The notes: generated by a model not told the origin, from the sequence alone. DNA of 64,000 nt from Streptosporangium amethystogenes (GCF_000721075.1 NZ_JOEQ01000021.1:75413-139412); one strand, 5' to 3'. Positions 35,244-43,468 are shown, numbered from the stretch's first letter. Program-made: numbers and translations.

Positions 35244-35276
35244 ATATGGTCAGACCATAGTATGGTCTGACCATAT
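35244..35276. promoter_or_regulatory. Paired FadR/GntR-type operators between lutA and lutR
   Basis: A perfect 16-base inverted repeat with a 1-base centre. Each arm holds its own dyad: TGGTCAGACCA (35247-35257) and TGGTCTGACCA (35263-35273), centres 16 bases apart. TGGTC-N-GACCA is the typical FadR-subfamily GntR operator. It starts 17 bases upstream of lutA and 22 bases upstream of lutR, so it should control both, probably including autoregulation of lutR with lactate as inducer. Confidence 0.85.
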
Positions 35277-35297
35277 TCCCTCACAAGGAGGCCCCCC

Positions 35298-36050
35298 TTG
35301 AGCGGTTGGCAGCCGGTCCGGCGCACCCGGGCGTTCGAGGACGTGATCGCCCAGATCGAGCGGCGCATCGCGGACGACGGGCTCACGGTCGGCGACCGCC
35401 TGCCCGGCGAGCGGCAACTCGCCGAGCAACTGCGGGTGAGCCGGTCGTCCGTACGCGAGGCGATGCGGGTTCTGGAGACGCTGGGCGTGGTGTCGTCGCA
35501 GGTCGGGCGGGGGGCGGATGCGGGGGCCTGCCTCATCTCCAGGCCCGCGGACGCCCTGAGCGACCTGCTCAGACTCCACCTCGGGCTGTCGAACCTGTCG
35601 CTGGCGGAGGTCGTCGACGCCCGGCTGATGATCGAACAGTGGTCCGCCGCGCACGCCGCCGCACAGCGGGCGGACCTGTCGGCCCTGACCGCCGCGCTGG
35701 AGAGGATGGACGCCTCGACGAGCGCGGAGGAGTTCGTCGAGCACGACACGGCCTTCCACGTGGCCATCGCCGAGGCGTCGGGCAACAGGCTGACCACCGC
35801 CATGATGCTCTCGCTGCGTGACTCGCTCCGCCGCTACGCGGTCGGCGCGGTCGAGCGCCTCGGCGACACGGCAGGGCTGATGGCCGATCATCATCGGATC
35901 CACCGGGCCATCGTCGCCGGCGACGCGGCGGGGGCCGCCGCCGCCGTCGAGGCCCACCTGCTGAGGGCCTACCCCGGCATCTCACGGCCCCCACGGACCG
36001 AGGAAGAGGGGCCGGACGGGCAGCACGGGCGGCTTGACCGAGTCGGCTGA
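35298..36050 (+). CDS. lutR: FadR-family GntR regulator of the lut operon
   Basis: A 250-residue regulator. An N-terminal winged helix (about 8-75, LPGERQLAEQLRVSRSSVREAMRVLE) is joined to an FCD ligand domain (about 90-225) with the metal-binding pattern (D/H in EEFVEHDTAFHVAIAEAS and ADHHRIHRAI). The divergent gene arrangement and the operator identify it as the lactate-responsive repressor. TTG 35298 has a perfect AAGGAGG. Its last 23 codons overlap the convergent sulfatase gene by 69 bases, which is unusual. Confidence 0.9.
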   Translation: MSGWQPVRRTRAFEDVIAQIERRIADDGLTVGDRLPGERQLAEQLRVSRSSVREAMRVLETLGVVSSQVGRGADAGACLISRPADALSDLLRLHLGLSNLSLAEVVDARLMIEQWSAAHAAAQRADLSALTAALERMDASTSAEEFVEHDTAFHVAIAEASGNRLTTAMMLSLRDSLRRYAVGAVERLGDTAGLMADHHRIHRAIVAGDAAGAAAAVEAHLLRAYPGISRPPRTEEEGPDGQHGRLDRVG

Positions 36051-37472
36051 CCTGCAGGTGGCGCCCGAGCAGGAGACCAGTGCGTCGAGCTGCTGGTTGA
36101 ACTGGGCGATCACGGAGAGCGGGGTCTCGGCGGCGATGTTGCGGAGCTGGTAGGGATCCGCGGCGAGGTCGTAGAGCTGGTACTCGCCGGTTGAGTAGCG
36201 GACGAAGGTGTGCCAGGCGGTCCGCATGCCCTGGTAGGCCGGGACCGGAGTCTGGCGGGCCGAGCCCGGGTCCGTCGGGCGGTTAAACTCCAGCAGCACG
36301 TTCTGGCGCCACGAGGGCGGCGTGCTGCCGCGCAGGAGCGGCAGCAGGGAGCGGCCCTCGACGAAGTCGGGGAGCGTGACACCGGCCAGCTGGGCGAACG
36401 TCGGGGCCAGGTCCACCGTGGAGGCCATGTCGCCGACGACGTGGCCCGCCGGCACACCGGGGCCGCGGACCAGGAGCGGCACCTTGATCGACTCGTCGAA
36501 GGGGGTGGTCTTGCCCTGGGCGAGCCGGTGCTGGCCCTGGTGGAACCCGTTATCGGAGGCGAAAAAGATATACGTTTCATCCAGCTTGCCGGAGACCCTG
36601 AGGGACTCGACCAGGGCACCCACCATGTCGTCCACGCCGAGCATCGCCCGGAGCCGGTCGCGGTAGTGCCGGTCGATCTTCTGGACCTTCCTGACGTCGA
36701 ACTGCGGGAGCGACCTGAGCCAGAGTGGCTCGGCACTGACGTCCGGCTGGTTGAAGGACGGGGTGCGCGGGGCCACCGCTCCGGCGAAGGCGGCCTCGTG
36801 CCGGGGGGCGTAGTTGGCCGGGTTGTGCGGGGCGATCGGGGCGAGGTAGAGGAAGAACGGGTCGTCGTCCGGCTGGGAGACGAACGCCCCCGCCTTCGCA
36901 CTGAGCACGTCGGCCAGGTAGTCCTCCGGCGCGAAGCCGTAGGGCCGCAGCGCGCCGTTCTCGTTGAGCGTGTAGCCGTACTCCTCGTAGAGCCTGCGCA
37001 CCGGCACGTCCCACTCGTCCCAGCCAGGTGGCACGTAGGTGGCGGCGGTGGCGCCACCGGGGTAGTGGTTGAGGTACTTGCCCATCAGGCCGGTGCGGTA
37101 TCCGGCCGACTTCATCCAGGTCCCGAGGGTGGAACGTTCCAGACCGGTTGTGTAGTACTTGGTGAAGCCGCCCTCCGGGGCGGTGTTGGTCAGCACTCCG
37201 TGGCTGTGCACGTACTGGGAGCGCATGATCGACGCGCGTGACGGGCAGCACCAGGAGTTCGGCACGAAGAACCTGTCAAAGCTGGTGCCGCTCCTGGCAA
37301 GGAGGTTTGAGATGTTGGGAAATTTCTGGAGATCCCCCGCATCCAGGTCGTCAACGAGGACCAGCACGATGTTGGGCCGCCCCGCCGCGTGCGCCACGGC
37401 CGGGATCGCTCCCGTGACGGCGATGGCAAGGAGAAAGATCAGGGAGAGGAGCTTGCGAGCTGCATAGAGCAC
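35982..37472 (-). CDS. Secreted sulfatase with formylglycine motif
   Basis: A 496-residue arylsulfatase-type enzyme. It has an N-terminal signal peptide (about 1-29, hydrophobic LLSLIFLLAIAVTGAIPAV, then AHA-A). The active site SWCCPSRASIMRSQ (about 73-86) contains the cysteine converted to formylglycine (C-x-P-S-R). Metal ligands include VDDLDAGD near residue 41 and SDNGFHQGQH (about 310). Neither sulfatase-modifying enzyme nor a sulfonate transporter is adjacent. Start GTG 37472 keeps the signal peptide. The C-terminal end carries a possible cysteine pair (SCSGATC) and is overlapped by lutR. Confidence 0.9.
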   Translation of the reverse strand: MLYAARKLLSLIFLLAIAVTGAIPAVAHAAGRPNIVLVLVDDLDAGDLQKFPNISNLLARSGTSFDRFFVPNSWCCPSRASIMRSQYVHSHGVLTNTAPEGGFTKYYTTGLERSTLGTWMKSAGYRTGLMGKYLNHYPGGATAATYVPPGWDEWDVPVRRLYEEYGYTLNENGALRPYGFAPEDYLADVLSAKAGAFVSQPDDDPFFLYLAPIAPHNPANYAPRHEAAFAGAVAPRTPSFNQPDVSAEPLWLRSLPQFDVRKVQKIDRHYRDRLRAMLGVDDMVGALVESLRVSGKLDETYIFFASDNGFHQGQHRLAQGKTTPFDESIKVPLLVRGPGVPAGHVVGDMASTVDLAPTFAQLAGVTLPDFVEGRSLLPLLRGSTPPSWRQNVLLEFNRPTDPGSARQTPVPAYQGMRTAWHTFVRYSTGEYQLYDLAADPYQLRNIAAETPLSVIAQFNQQLDALVSCSGATCRSADSVKPPVLPVRPLFLGPWGP

Positions 37473-37528
37473 AGATGGACGCTTCCCGGGAGACCGAATT
37501 TCGACACCTCACACTCGACCGACCAATG

Positions 37529-37542
37529 TAGAACGTGTTCTA
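37529..37542 (+). promoter_or_regulatory. KstR-type operator upstream of the F420 oxidoreductase
   Basis: TAGAACGTGTTCTA is a perfect dyad matching the KstR consensus TNNAACNNGTTNNA at every fixed position. It lies 41 bases before the start of the LLM-type oxidoreductase. KstR controls cholesterol-ring and side-chain catabolism genes in mycobacteria and rhodococci, including an F420-dependent oxidoreductase. Confidence 0.8.
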
Positions 37543-37582
37543 ATTGCGGAGCGTGTCCGGCCTTACGTCGCGAGGAGACTCG

Positions 37583-38602
37583 GTGAGTACCGACCTGAAA
37601 CTCGGCCTGAACCTCGGCTACTGGCAACGCGACGCCGACGACGCCACCGAACTCGTCCAGACCGCGGAACGGCTGGGGTACGAGTCCGTTTGGACCGCGG
37701 AAGCCTACGGTAGCGACGCCTTCACCCCGCTGGCCTGGTACGGCGCGCGGACGTCCCGCATCAAACTGGGCACATCGGTGGTGCAGATCTCCGCCAGGAC
37801 TCCGGCCGCGACCGCGATGACCGCGATGACCCTCGATCACCTCACCGGCGGGCGGCTGCTGCTCGGCATCGGCGCGTCCGGCCCCCAGGTGGTCGAGGGC
37901 TGGTACGGCCGGCCGTTCCCCAAGCCGCTGGCCCGCACCCGCGAGTACGTCGAGATCATGCGCAAGGTCTGGCGCCGCGAGGAGCCGGTGACCAGTGACG
38001 GCGAGCACTACCCCCTGCCCTACCCGGGCGGCGCGAACCTCGGCAAGCCGCTGAAGCTGATCACCCACCCGCTCCGCGGCGAGATCCCCCTCTATCTCGG
38101 CGCGGAGGGCCCGAAGAACGTCGCGCTCGCCGCCGAGATCGCCGACGGCTGGCTGCCGCTCTTCGTGTTCCCCGAGAAGATCGAGCGGATGTACGGCCCC
38201 TCGCTCGCCGGTGCCGGGCCTGACTTCGACATCGCCGCCATGGTCATGACACTGATCACCGACGACGTCCAAGCGGCGCTGGACGGGGTGAAGATGATGC
38301 TGACCCTCTACATCGGCGGCATGGGCGCCAAGAGCCGCAACTTCCACGCCGACATCATCGGCAGGATGGGCTACGCCGAGGCCGCCGAGGAGATCCAGGC
38401 GCTCTACCTGGCCGGGCGCAGGGGCGAGGCGTTCAACGCGATCCCCGACGAGCTGGCCGACGGTATCTCCCTGGTCGGCCCGGTGGGCCGCATCCGCGAA
38501 CGCCTGGAGCTGTGGCGCAAGAGCCCGGTGAGCAACCTCCTGGTGATGGGCCCCCGCGACGAGGCCTCCCTGCGGACGATCAGAGACCTGGTCCTGGGCT
38601 GA
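37583..38602 (+). CDS. LLM-class F420-dependent oxidoreductase
   Basis: A 339-residue luciferase-like TIM-barrel enzyme using F420. It starts STDLKLGLNLGYWQRDADDA and includes YESVWTAEAYGSDAF, LGTSVVQISARTPAATAM (about 60-80) and YLGAEGPKNVALAAEIADGW. These resemble the Rv3520c-type subgroup of the mycobacterial cholesterol regulon, and a perfect KstR box sits upstream. The reaction is not known; F420-dependent dehydrogenation or reduction of a ring or side-chain intermediate is expected. GTG 37583 follows GAGGAGA. Confidence 0.85.
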   Translation: MSTDLKLGLNLGYWQRDADDATELVQTAERLGYESVWTAEAYGSDAFTPLAWYGARTSRIKLGTSVVQISARTPAATAMTAMTLDHLTGGRLLLGIGASGPQVVEGWYGRPFPKPLARTREYVEIMRKVWRREEPVTSDGEHYPLPYPGGANLGKPLKLITHPLRGEIPLYLGAEGPKNVALAAEIADGWLPLFVFPEKIERMYGPSLAGAGPDFDIAAMVMTLITDDVQAALDGVKMMLTLYIGGMGAKSRNFHADIIGRMGYAEAAEEIQALYLAGRRGEAFNAIPDELADGISLVGPVGRIRERLELWRKSPVSNLLVMGPRDEASLRTIRDLVLG

Positions 38603-38655
38603 CATCTTGGGCCGGCCCACCCCGCCCTCGCAGGAGTGGCCCGGATCCGGCGGGT

Positions 38656-38683
38656 GCCCCGCCCCCCTCCTGGACGGCGGGGC
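38656..38683. terminator. Hairpin between convergent F420 and CU044_5270 genes
   Basis: Arms gccccgcc and ggcggggc with a 12-base loop in the 87-base convergent gap. It can terminate both transcripts. Confidence 0.7.
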
Positions 38684-38689
38684 GAAAGA

Positions 38690-39766
38690 TCACTTCCTGG
38701 CGCCGAGCTCCCCGACCCAGCCGGAGCCCTCGTAGGCGACCTTGAAGCCCTTGCGGATGGGGACGAACACGGAGTTGGCGGTGCCCGCCTGGGGCTTCTC
38801 GTCCGGGCCGTCGTAGCGGAAGGCCAGCAGGCGCGCCCCCGACTCGTCGATGACCAGGGTGTGGTGGCCGTTGGCGGTGGTGACCGCGGTGCCCTTGCGG
38901 CCGAGCGGGTCAAGGACGTCCCGCTTCAGCACGAGTCCCGGCTGGTCGGCCAGGATGCGCAGCATCGAGGCACGGGTGGCCGCGCTCGTCGGCATGGACA
39001 GCAGGTGACGCGCGCCCTCGAAGACGAAGTCCGCGAACGCTCCCTCGCGGTGCGCCGAGCGGAGCCAGCGCTCAAGTCCCTCGACGTCGCCGGGCAGCTT
39101 CTGCTCCTCCCCCACGGTCAGTGTCTTGGCACCGAGCCTTATTTGCAGGATCATGGCGAAGTCACTGGTCTCAGGGGAGGGCCACAGGGACGGGGATCCC
39201 TTGGCCTTCCACGCCGCCTCGTCGGAGGAGGTCTCGAAGGTGATCTTGACGTCCTGATTGGACGAGCTCCGCCCCTTTCGGCCGTCGGACCAGATCTCGT
39301 CGGTGTGGGCGACGACCGCGCCGGCCCCGACCGGCTCGAAGGTCCGGCTGCGCTCGAACCAGTACCGGCCCTTCGGGACGACCTCACGCGCCGCCGTCTC
39401 CGCGCCCGCCAGCAGGAACGACCGGGCGTCGAGCGTGACCACCGGTGTGCCGGGCGTGGAGGCGGAGCCGGAGAGCGGGGCGACGAGCTCGGCGGTCCGG
39501 CCGCCGCCCGGTCCCCGCAACCCGATCGTCCCCGTCACGACGGCCGGCACCGTCACCGCCGCGGCCAGCCCGACGAGGGCGCCGACCAGGGCGACCTTCG
39601 GGGTGAGCCGGAACCCCGGACGGAAGGTGGGACGGAACACGGAGCGGGGCCGGGGCCTGGACTCCGCGAAGGCACGGGCGAGGTCCGCCTCGCGGCGGCG
39701 CCGGTAGGCGTCCTCGGTGAGGGCGTCCGGGCGTAGCGCGCGGACCCGCTCGTCAACGTCGTTCAT
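38690..39766 (-). CDS. CU044_5270 family membrane-anchored protein
   Basis: A 358-residue protein. A charged cytoplasmic N-terminus (about 1-45) precedes one membrane helix (about 52-72, KVALVGALVGLAAAVTVPAVV), and a large extracytoplasmic domain of about 285 residues contains KGRYWFERSRTFEPVGAG and DEIWSDGRKG. CU044_5270 proteins are found next to ECF sigma factors in actinobacteria, as here, and are presumed to act as regulators or targets of them; no activity is established. The ATG at 39766 overlaps the sigma gene by 14 bases, with GGAGG upstream. Confidence 0.85.
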   Translation of the reverse strand: MNDVDERVRALRPDALTEDAYRRRREADLARAFAESRPRPRSVFRPTFRPGFRLTPKVALVGALVGLAAAVTVPAVVTGTIGLRGPGGGRTAELVAPLSGSASTPGTPVVTLDARSFLLAGAETAAREVVPKGRYWFERSRTFEPVGAGAVVAHTDEIWSDGRKGRSSSNQDVKITFETSSDEAAWKAKGSPSLWPSPETSDFAMILQIRLGAKTLTVGEEQKLPGDVEGLERWLRSAHREGAFADFVFEGARHLLSMPTSAATRASMLRILADQPGLVLKRDVLDPLGRKGTAVTTANGHHTLVIDESGARLLAFRYDGPDEKPQAGTANSVFVPIRKGFKVAYEGSGWVGELGARK

Positions 39767-40319
39767 CTGATACCTCCAGCTCGGAGACCCCAGGCCCGGA
39801 ACCCGGGGTGGGACGCGGCGCGGTGCCGCAGGGGATTGGTGAGGTGAGGTCGAGCGCCTGGGACAGGCGGCGGCGGGCGCGGTACAGGCGGACCGTGAAC
39901 GCGCGGGTCGAGCATCCGGCGAGCCTGGCGGCATCGGCCGGGGCAAGGCCGTACCAGCTGGCCAGGACCACGGCCTCGACGTCCTGCTCGGACAGGTCGG
40001 CGAGCGCCGCCAGCGCGACCTCGCGCTCGGCGACCTGATCGGCCACATCGCCCGCCGGGGCCAGTTCGGCCAGCCGGTCGGCCAGTGCCCGCTTCCGCAG
40101 CCCGGAACGCCGCTGCGCGCGCAGCAGGTTGCGGGCGGTGCCGAGCAACCACGGCAGCGGAGGCTCGGGCAGGCGTTCCAGCTGCCGCCAGGCGATCAGG
40201 AACGTCTCGCTCGCGACGTCCTCGGCCTCCTGCCGTTCGGCACGGAGCAGCGCGTAGCCGAGCACGCTGCGATAGTGCCGGTCGTACAGCGCGGTGAATC
40301 GCGCTTCTGGATCATCCAC
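39753..40319 (-). CDS. ECF RNA polymerase sigma factor
   Basis: A 188-residue ECF sigma factor with region 2 (about 5-70, ARFTALYDRHYRSVLGYALL, EDVASETFLIAWRQLERLP) and region 4 (about 110-160, SEQDVEAVVLASWYGLAPAD, AARLAGCSTRAFTVRLYRAR). No zinc-binding anti-sigma is adjacent; the downstream CU044_5270 membrane protein may fill that role. GTG 40319 is preferred for the ECF-typical beginning VDDPEARFTALYDRH, with GGAAAGG upstream. It is divergent from the response regulator gene. Confidence 0.9.
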   Translation of the reverse strand: MDDPEARFTALYDRHYRSVLGYALLRAERQEAEDVASETFLIAWRQLERLPEPPLPWLLGTARNLLRAQRRSGLRKRALADRLAELAPAGDVADQVAEREVALAALADLSEQDVEAVVLASWYGLAPADAARLAGCSTRAFTVRLYRARRRLSQALDLTSPIPCGTAPRPTPGSGPGVSELEVSDERR

Positions 40320-40529
40320 ACCCAGTAGTGCCTTTCCGTGCGCCCCGATCACCGGCGGGGCGAAAAAACATCCGGCGCGCCCGACCCCCATGGTGCTCGC
40401 GCGGACTCGTCCACCGGCCGTACCCTCCGCCGGGCACCCTGTGCCGAAAGCCGGACCCGCCCGCCGCCGGCCAGGTTTGTCAGTGAATGCCGGACCGTTG
40501 CCCGGCACCGGGCTGGCAGAATCCATCGG

Positions 40530-41180
40530 GTGACGATTCGGGTGCTCATCGCTGACGACCAGGAACTGGTGCGGACCGGCTTCCAGATGATTCTGGACGC
40601 CCAGCAGGACATGGAGGTCCTGGCAACGGCCGCCAACGGAGCCGAGGCCGTCGAGCTGGCCCGGAGGCTGCGGCCCGACGTCTGCCTGCTGGACATCCGG
40701 ATGCCCAAGCTGGACGGCCTGGAGGCCACCCGCCTCCTGGCCGGACCGGGGGTGCCCAACCCGATGAAGGTGGTCATCGTCACGACCTTCGACCTGGACG
40801 AGTACGTCTACGGAGCGCTGCGCGCCGGAGCGACCGGTTTCCTGCTCAAGGACAGCGGGCCGACCCTGCTCATCGAGGCGATCCGGGCCGCGGCGGCGGG
40901 GGACGCGCTGGTGTCGCCCTCGGTGACCGTACGCCTGCTCGAACACCTGGCCCACCCGCGGGCCGGTGCGCTGCGGCCGCCCCGCGAGCCCCTCACCGAG
41001 CGCGAGCTGGACGTCGTACGCCTGGTCGCCAGGGGACGGACCAATCAGGAGGTCGCCGCCGAGCTGTTCGTCTCGCTGTCGACGGTGAAGACGCACCTGG
41101 GAAGCATCCAGGCGAAGCTCGGCGCCAGAAACCGGGTGGAGATCGCCGCGTGGGCCTGGGAATCGGGCACCGTGAACTGA
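40530..41180 (+). CDS. NarL/FixJ-family response regulator, orphan
   Basis: A 216-residue two-domain regulator. The receiver domain (about 1-118) has the acidic pair in IADDQEL, the phosphorylation site in CLLDIRMPKLDG (Asp53 by count), Thr in VIVTTFD and Lys in LLKDSG. The C-terminal LuxR-type helix-turn-helix (about 150-212) contains LTERELDVVRLVARGRTNQE and LSTVKTHLGSIQAKL. No histidine kinase lies within this window, so it is orphan locally. GTG 40530 is chosen because the receiver begins there (TIRVLIADDQ). Confidence 0.92.
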   Translation: MTIRVLIADDQELVRTGFQMILDAQQDMEVLATAANGAEAVELARRLRPDVCLLDIRMPKLDGLEATRLLAGPGVPNPMKVVIVTTFDLDEYVYGALRAGATGFLLKDSGPTLLIEAIRAAAAGDALVSPSVTVRLLEHLAHPRAGALRPPREPLTERELDVVRLVARGRTNQEVAAELFVSLSTVKTHLGSIQAKLGARNRVEIAAWAWESGTVN

Positions 41181-41290
41181 GCGAACCGAGGTGGCCAAGT
41201 GGACAGAGTGGTCCGAGTTGGCTGATTAGCGAAAGGGCTGACGGGATAGAAAAAGGACAGGTCCTCAGCGCATGGCGGGGGGAGATATAC

Positions 41291-42289
41291 ATGCGCTCTA
41301 TCCCATCTCTACAGAAAAGGTCGGCTTCGGCCGTCTACTTCACCCTCACCGCCCTGGTGATCGCGACCGCCGCCCTGGCGGTGTTCGAACAGGCCCGTGG
41401 CCGGCGCCTCGTCCTGGAGATCTCGAAACTCGGCGGCGACCCCCACGCCCCCGGTGCCGACGCGATCTTCGGCGCGGTGACAATCTTCGCCATCCTGATC
41501 ATTTTCTTCACCGCGGCCGCGATCGCCACCGTCGTCGCGTACCTGAACTGGCTGCTCCGCGCCCAGCGGTGTGCCGACCGGCGCGCGGTGGTCGCCGCCC
41601 TGGCGAGCTGGTTCGTGCCGGTGGTCAACCTCGTCGCCCCCGTCGTGCTGGTCGACCGGCTGTGGCGGTCCTCCCGTCCGCCGGCCGACCGCCGACCGCG
41701 CTGGCGGGTGCTGCTCGCCGCCTGGTGGCTGAGCTGGTTGGTCGCGCTCACAGTGGTGCTGGTACGGCTCTGGCCGGGCGTGTCCCAGCCGAGCACCGGC
41801 CTGACCGGTTTCGGCCCGCCCGAGCTGACCGCCGTCACGGTCGCCGCACTGCTCTGCGCGGCGACGGTCCGGCAGATCACCGGGGTCCAGACCGCGGGTG
41901 CCAGGCACCGGCGCCGGAGCCCGGTGAACCATCCGGAACGTGCCGGACGCCAGGGCGGGGCGGGGTCCTGGAGCGTGGCCGCGGCCTGGGAGTCAGTCCC
42001 AGGCCCTGATCAGCAGCCAGCCCTCGCCCGCGGTGTCGAACCGGAGCTCGTAGGTGCCGAGCAGGCCATCGGTGGCGGCTTCGGCCCGCCAGAACCGGCG
42101 CTCGCCCGGATCACTGTCGGAGACCTTCCACCACTCACGCGCGACAACCCAGTGGTCGAGGATCCGGTGAACCGTGTAGAGCTGATCACGCCAGACGAAC
42201 TGGACGGGCCGTCCCTCTCGGGTCCACACCTCGACAGGGTCGCCGTAGAGTCGGTTCAAGACGCCTCTTCTCCCCGCGGCTTCGGATGA
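41291..42289 (+). CDS. DUF4328 membrane protein with unusual C-terminal tail
   Basis: A 332-residue protein. Five hydrophobic segments in about 15-205 include the DUF4328 signature YLNWLLRAQRCADRRAV followed by WFVPVVNLVAPVVLVDRLW (about 85-120). Residues about 225-332 lie antisense to the convergent DUF6504 gene and have no membrane or motif content, so the true protein may end nearer 41960-42000 in an ancestor, or the tail may be neutral. ATG 41291 has GGGGGGAGATATAC upstream. Function is unknown. It follows the response regulator by 110 bases. Confidence 0.75.
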   Translation: MRSIPSLQKRSASAVYFTLTALVIATAALAVFEQARGRRLVLEISKLGGDPHAPGADAIFGAVTIFAILIIFFTAAAIATVVAYLNWLLRAQRCADRRAVVAALASWFVPVVNLVAPVVLVDRLWRSSRPPADRRPRWRVLLAAWWLSWLVALTVVLVRLWPGVSQPSTGLTGFGPPELTAVTVAALLCAATVRQITGVQTAGARHRRRSPVNHPERAGRQGGAGSWSVAAAWESVPGPDQQPALARGVEPELVGAEQAIGGGFGPPEPALARITVGDLPPLTRDNPVVEDPVNRVELITPDELDGPSLSGPHLDRVAVESVQDASSPRGFG

Positions 42290-42325
42290 GTGCCCGGGGG
42301 AAAACGGGCCTGCCGTGTCGGACAT
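41993..42325 (-). CDS. DUF6504 family protein
   Basis: A 110-residue protein. The middle holds LNRLYGDPVEVWTREGRPVQFVW and ILDHWVVAREWW, a small beta-rich domain seen as DUF6504 in actinobacteria. The function is unknown. It lies 6 bases downstream of the GntR/UTRA regulator on the same strand and probably shares its transcript. Its last 297 bases overlap the convergent DUF4328 frame; aromatic content and good similarity to the family favour this strand as coding. Confidence 0.7.
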   Translation of the reverse strand: MSDTAGPFSPGHSSEAAGRRGVLNRLYGDPVEVWTREGRPVQFVWRDQLYTVHRILDHWVVAREWWKVSDSDPGERRFWRAEAATDGLLGTYELRFDTAGEGWLLIRAWD

Positions 42326-42331
42326 ACGTTC

Positions 42332-43087
42332 TCATCGAGCCGGACGCAAGTCGCCCATTCGCCGTACCAGCGGGTTGGCGTCCACCGAGTTGCGGATGCT
42401 GAAGGTCACGCTGCCCGCGCGGTAGCGGTCGTCGGACCACTCGACGGGCCGGCCCTCGTGGGTGGTGGTGACCCGGCGCTGACGCAGCAGCGGGCTGCCC
42501 CTGCGCACGGCCAGCAGCCTGGAGTCCTGCACGCCGGCGGCCACCGCGTCGATGAGGTGCTCGCCGTAGGCGAAGACGAGGCCGACACTGTCGTAGAGGG
42601 CCTGGGTGATCGACTCGCAGCCGGGTTCGATCCGCTCGACGGCCGGGGCGATCCACCCGGCGTAGGTCGTGCGCTCCAGCATCACCGGCTCGCCTTCCAG
42701 GGAACGCAACCGCAGCACCGACAGCACCGGTTCGCCCGGCCGGATCGCCAGCCGGGCCGCCTCGGTGGCGCCGGCGCCCCTGCGACACTGTTGCAGCACC
42801 TGCCCGCTGACCCGGTAGCCCATCGCCCGCGCCCACTGGGCGAAGCTGTGCAGCTCGGCGAAGCTCTGGCTGCGCTCGCGGCCGAGCACGATGCGCCTGG
42901 CCCCCTGCCGGGAACCGACCAGGCCCTCGGTGGCGAGCACCGCGACGGCCTGGCGGACCGTGCCCCGGGAGGCCGCGAAGCGGGTGGCCAACTCGGCCTC
43001 CGAGGGCAGCTGGGCCCCCACGGCGTACTCGCCTCGCATGATCGCGTCGCGCAGCCTCTCCGCGATGCCCAGGTAGCGGGAGGTCAC
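42332..43087 (-). CDS. GntR-family regulator with UTRA domain
   Basis: A 251-residue HutC-subfamily regulator. A winged helix (about 6-70, LRDAIMRGEYAVGAQLPSEA, SRGTVRQAVAVLATEG) is joined to a UTRA effector domain (about 90-245, GEPVLSVLRLRSLEGEPVML). It is divergent from the ABC importer, with a palindrome beside the importer promoter, so it should control it. Effector is unknown; UTRA domains bind sugars, phosphonates or histidine-type ligands. GTG 43087 has AAAGGAG at ideal spacing; upstream frame codes only tandem repeats. Confidence 0.9.
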   Translation of the reverse strand: MTSRYLGIAERLRDAIMRGEYAVGAQLPSEAELATRFAASRGTVRQAVAVLATEGLVGSRQGARRIVLGRERSQSFAELHSFAQWARAMGYRVSGQVLQQCRRGAGATEAARLAIRPGEPVLSVLRLRSLEGEPVMLERTTYAGWIAPAVERIEPGCESITQALYDSVGLVFAYGEHLIDAVAAGVQDSRLLAVRRGSPLLRQRRVTTTHEGRPVEWSDDRYRAGSVTFSIRNSVDANPLVRRMGDLRPAR

Positions 43088-43232
43088 GCCCGGCTCCTTT
43101 CTCCCGGGCCTCCGAACGACGGGATTCCTTCCCGTGCGCCTTCCAACCCCCGCGCCCCCTTCAGGACACCCGCGAACGCCCGGTGACCGCGCAACCTCGC
43201 CTCGCCTCCCGGAACCGTCCTCGCATCCGGCC

Positions 43233-43292
43233 CTGTTCCCACCGCTGTTCCCACCACTGTTCCCGCCTCTGTTCCCGCCTCTGTCCCCGACG
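43233..43292. repeat. Five 12-base tandem repeats
   Basis: Units of CTGTTCCC(A/G)CC(N) repeat five times head to tail: 43233, 43245, 43257, 43269 and 43281. The third and fourth copies are identical; the fifth is degenerate. No spacer is present, so this is not a CRISPR array. It lies 145-205 bases upstream of the GntR start. Confidence 0.9.
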
Positions 43293-43454
43293 ATGGGCAC
43301 GAGGGTGTGCTCCTTCGCTGTGCGCACCGACCGGCAAGACCGACCTCCACCCTAAACACCCCTTAATCACCTACATAGCGGCGATTTTCGCATTTCACCC
43401 ACGTACTCCATGCGTTCACCAAACAGCAACGTAGTCACGGCATACGAGGTCTAG

Positions 43455-43468
43455 CTTGTTTGTACAAG
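43455..43468. promoter_or_regulatory. GntR-type dyad at the importer promoter
   Basis: CTTGTTTGTACAAG has 5-base arms CTTGT/ACAAG and holds the perfect octamer TTGTACAA (43460-43467), fitting the GT-N-AC core of GntR operators. It lies 49 bases before the binding-protein start, where a repressor would interfere with transcription. Assignment to the divergent GntR gene is inference. Confidence 0.5.

Noticed and set aside
43233..43292. Possible CRISPR array
   Set aside because: The repeats are 12 bases, contiguous and without spacers, and there are no cas genes.
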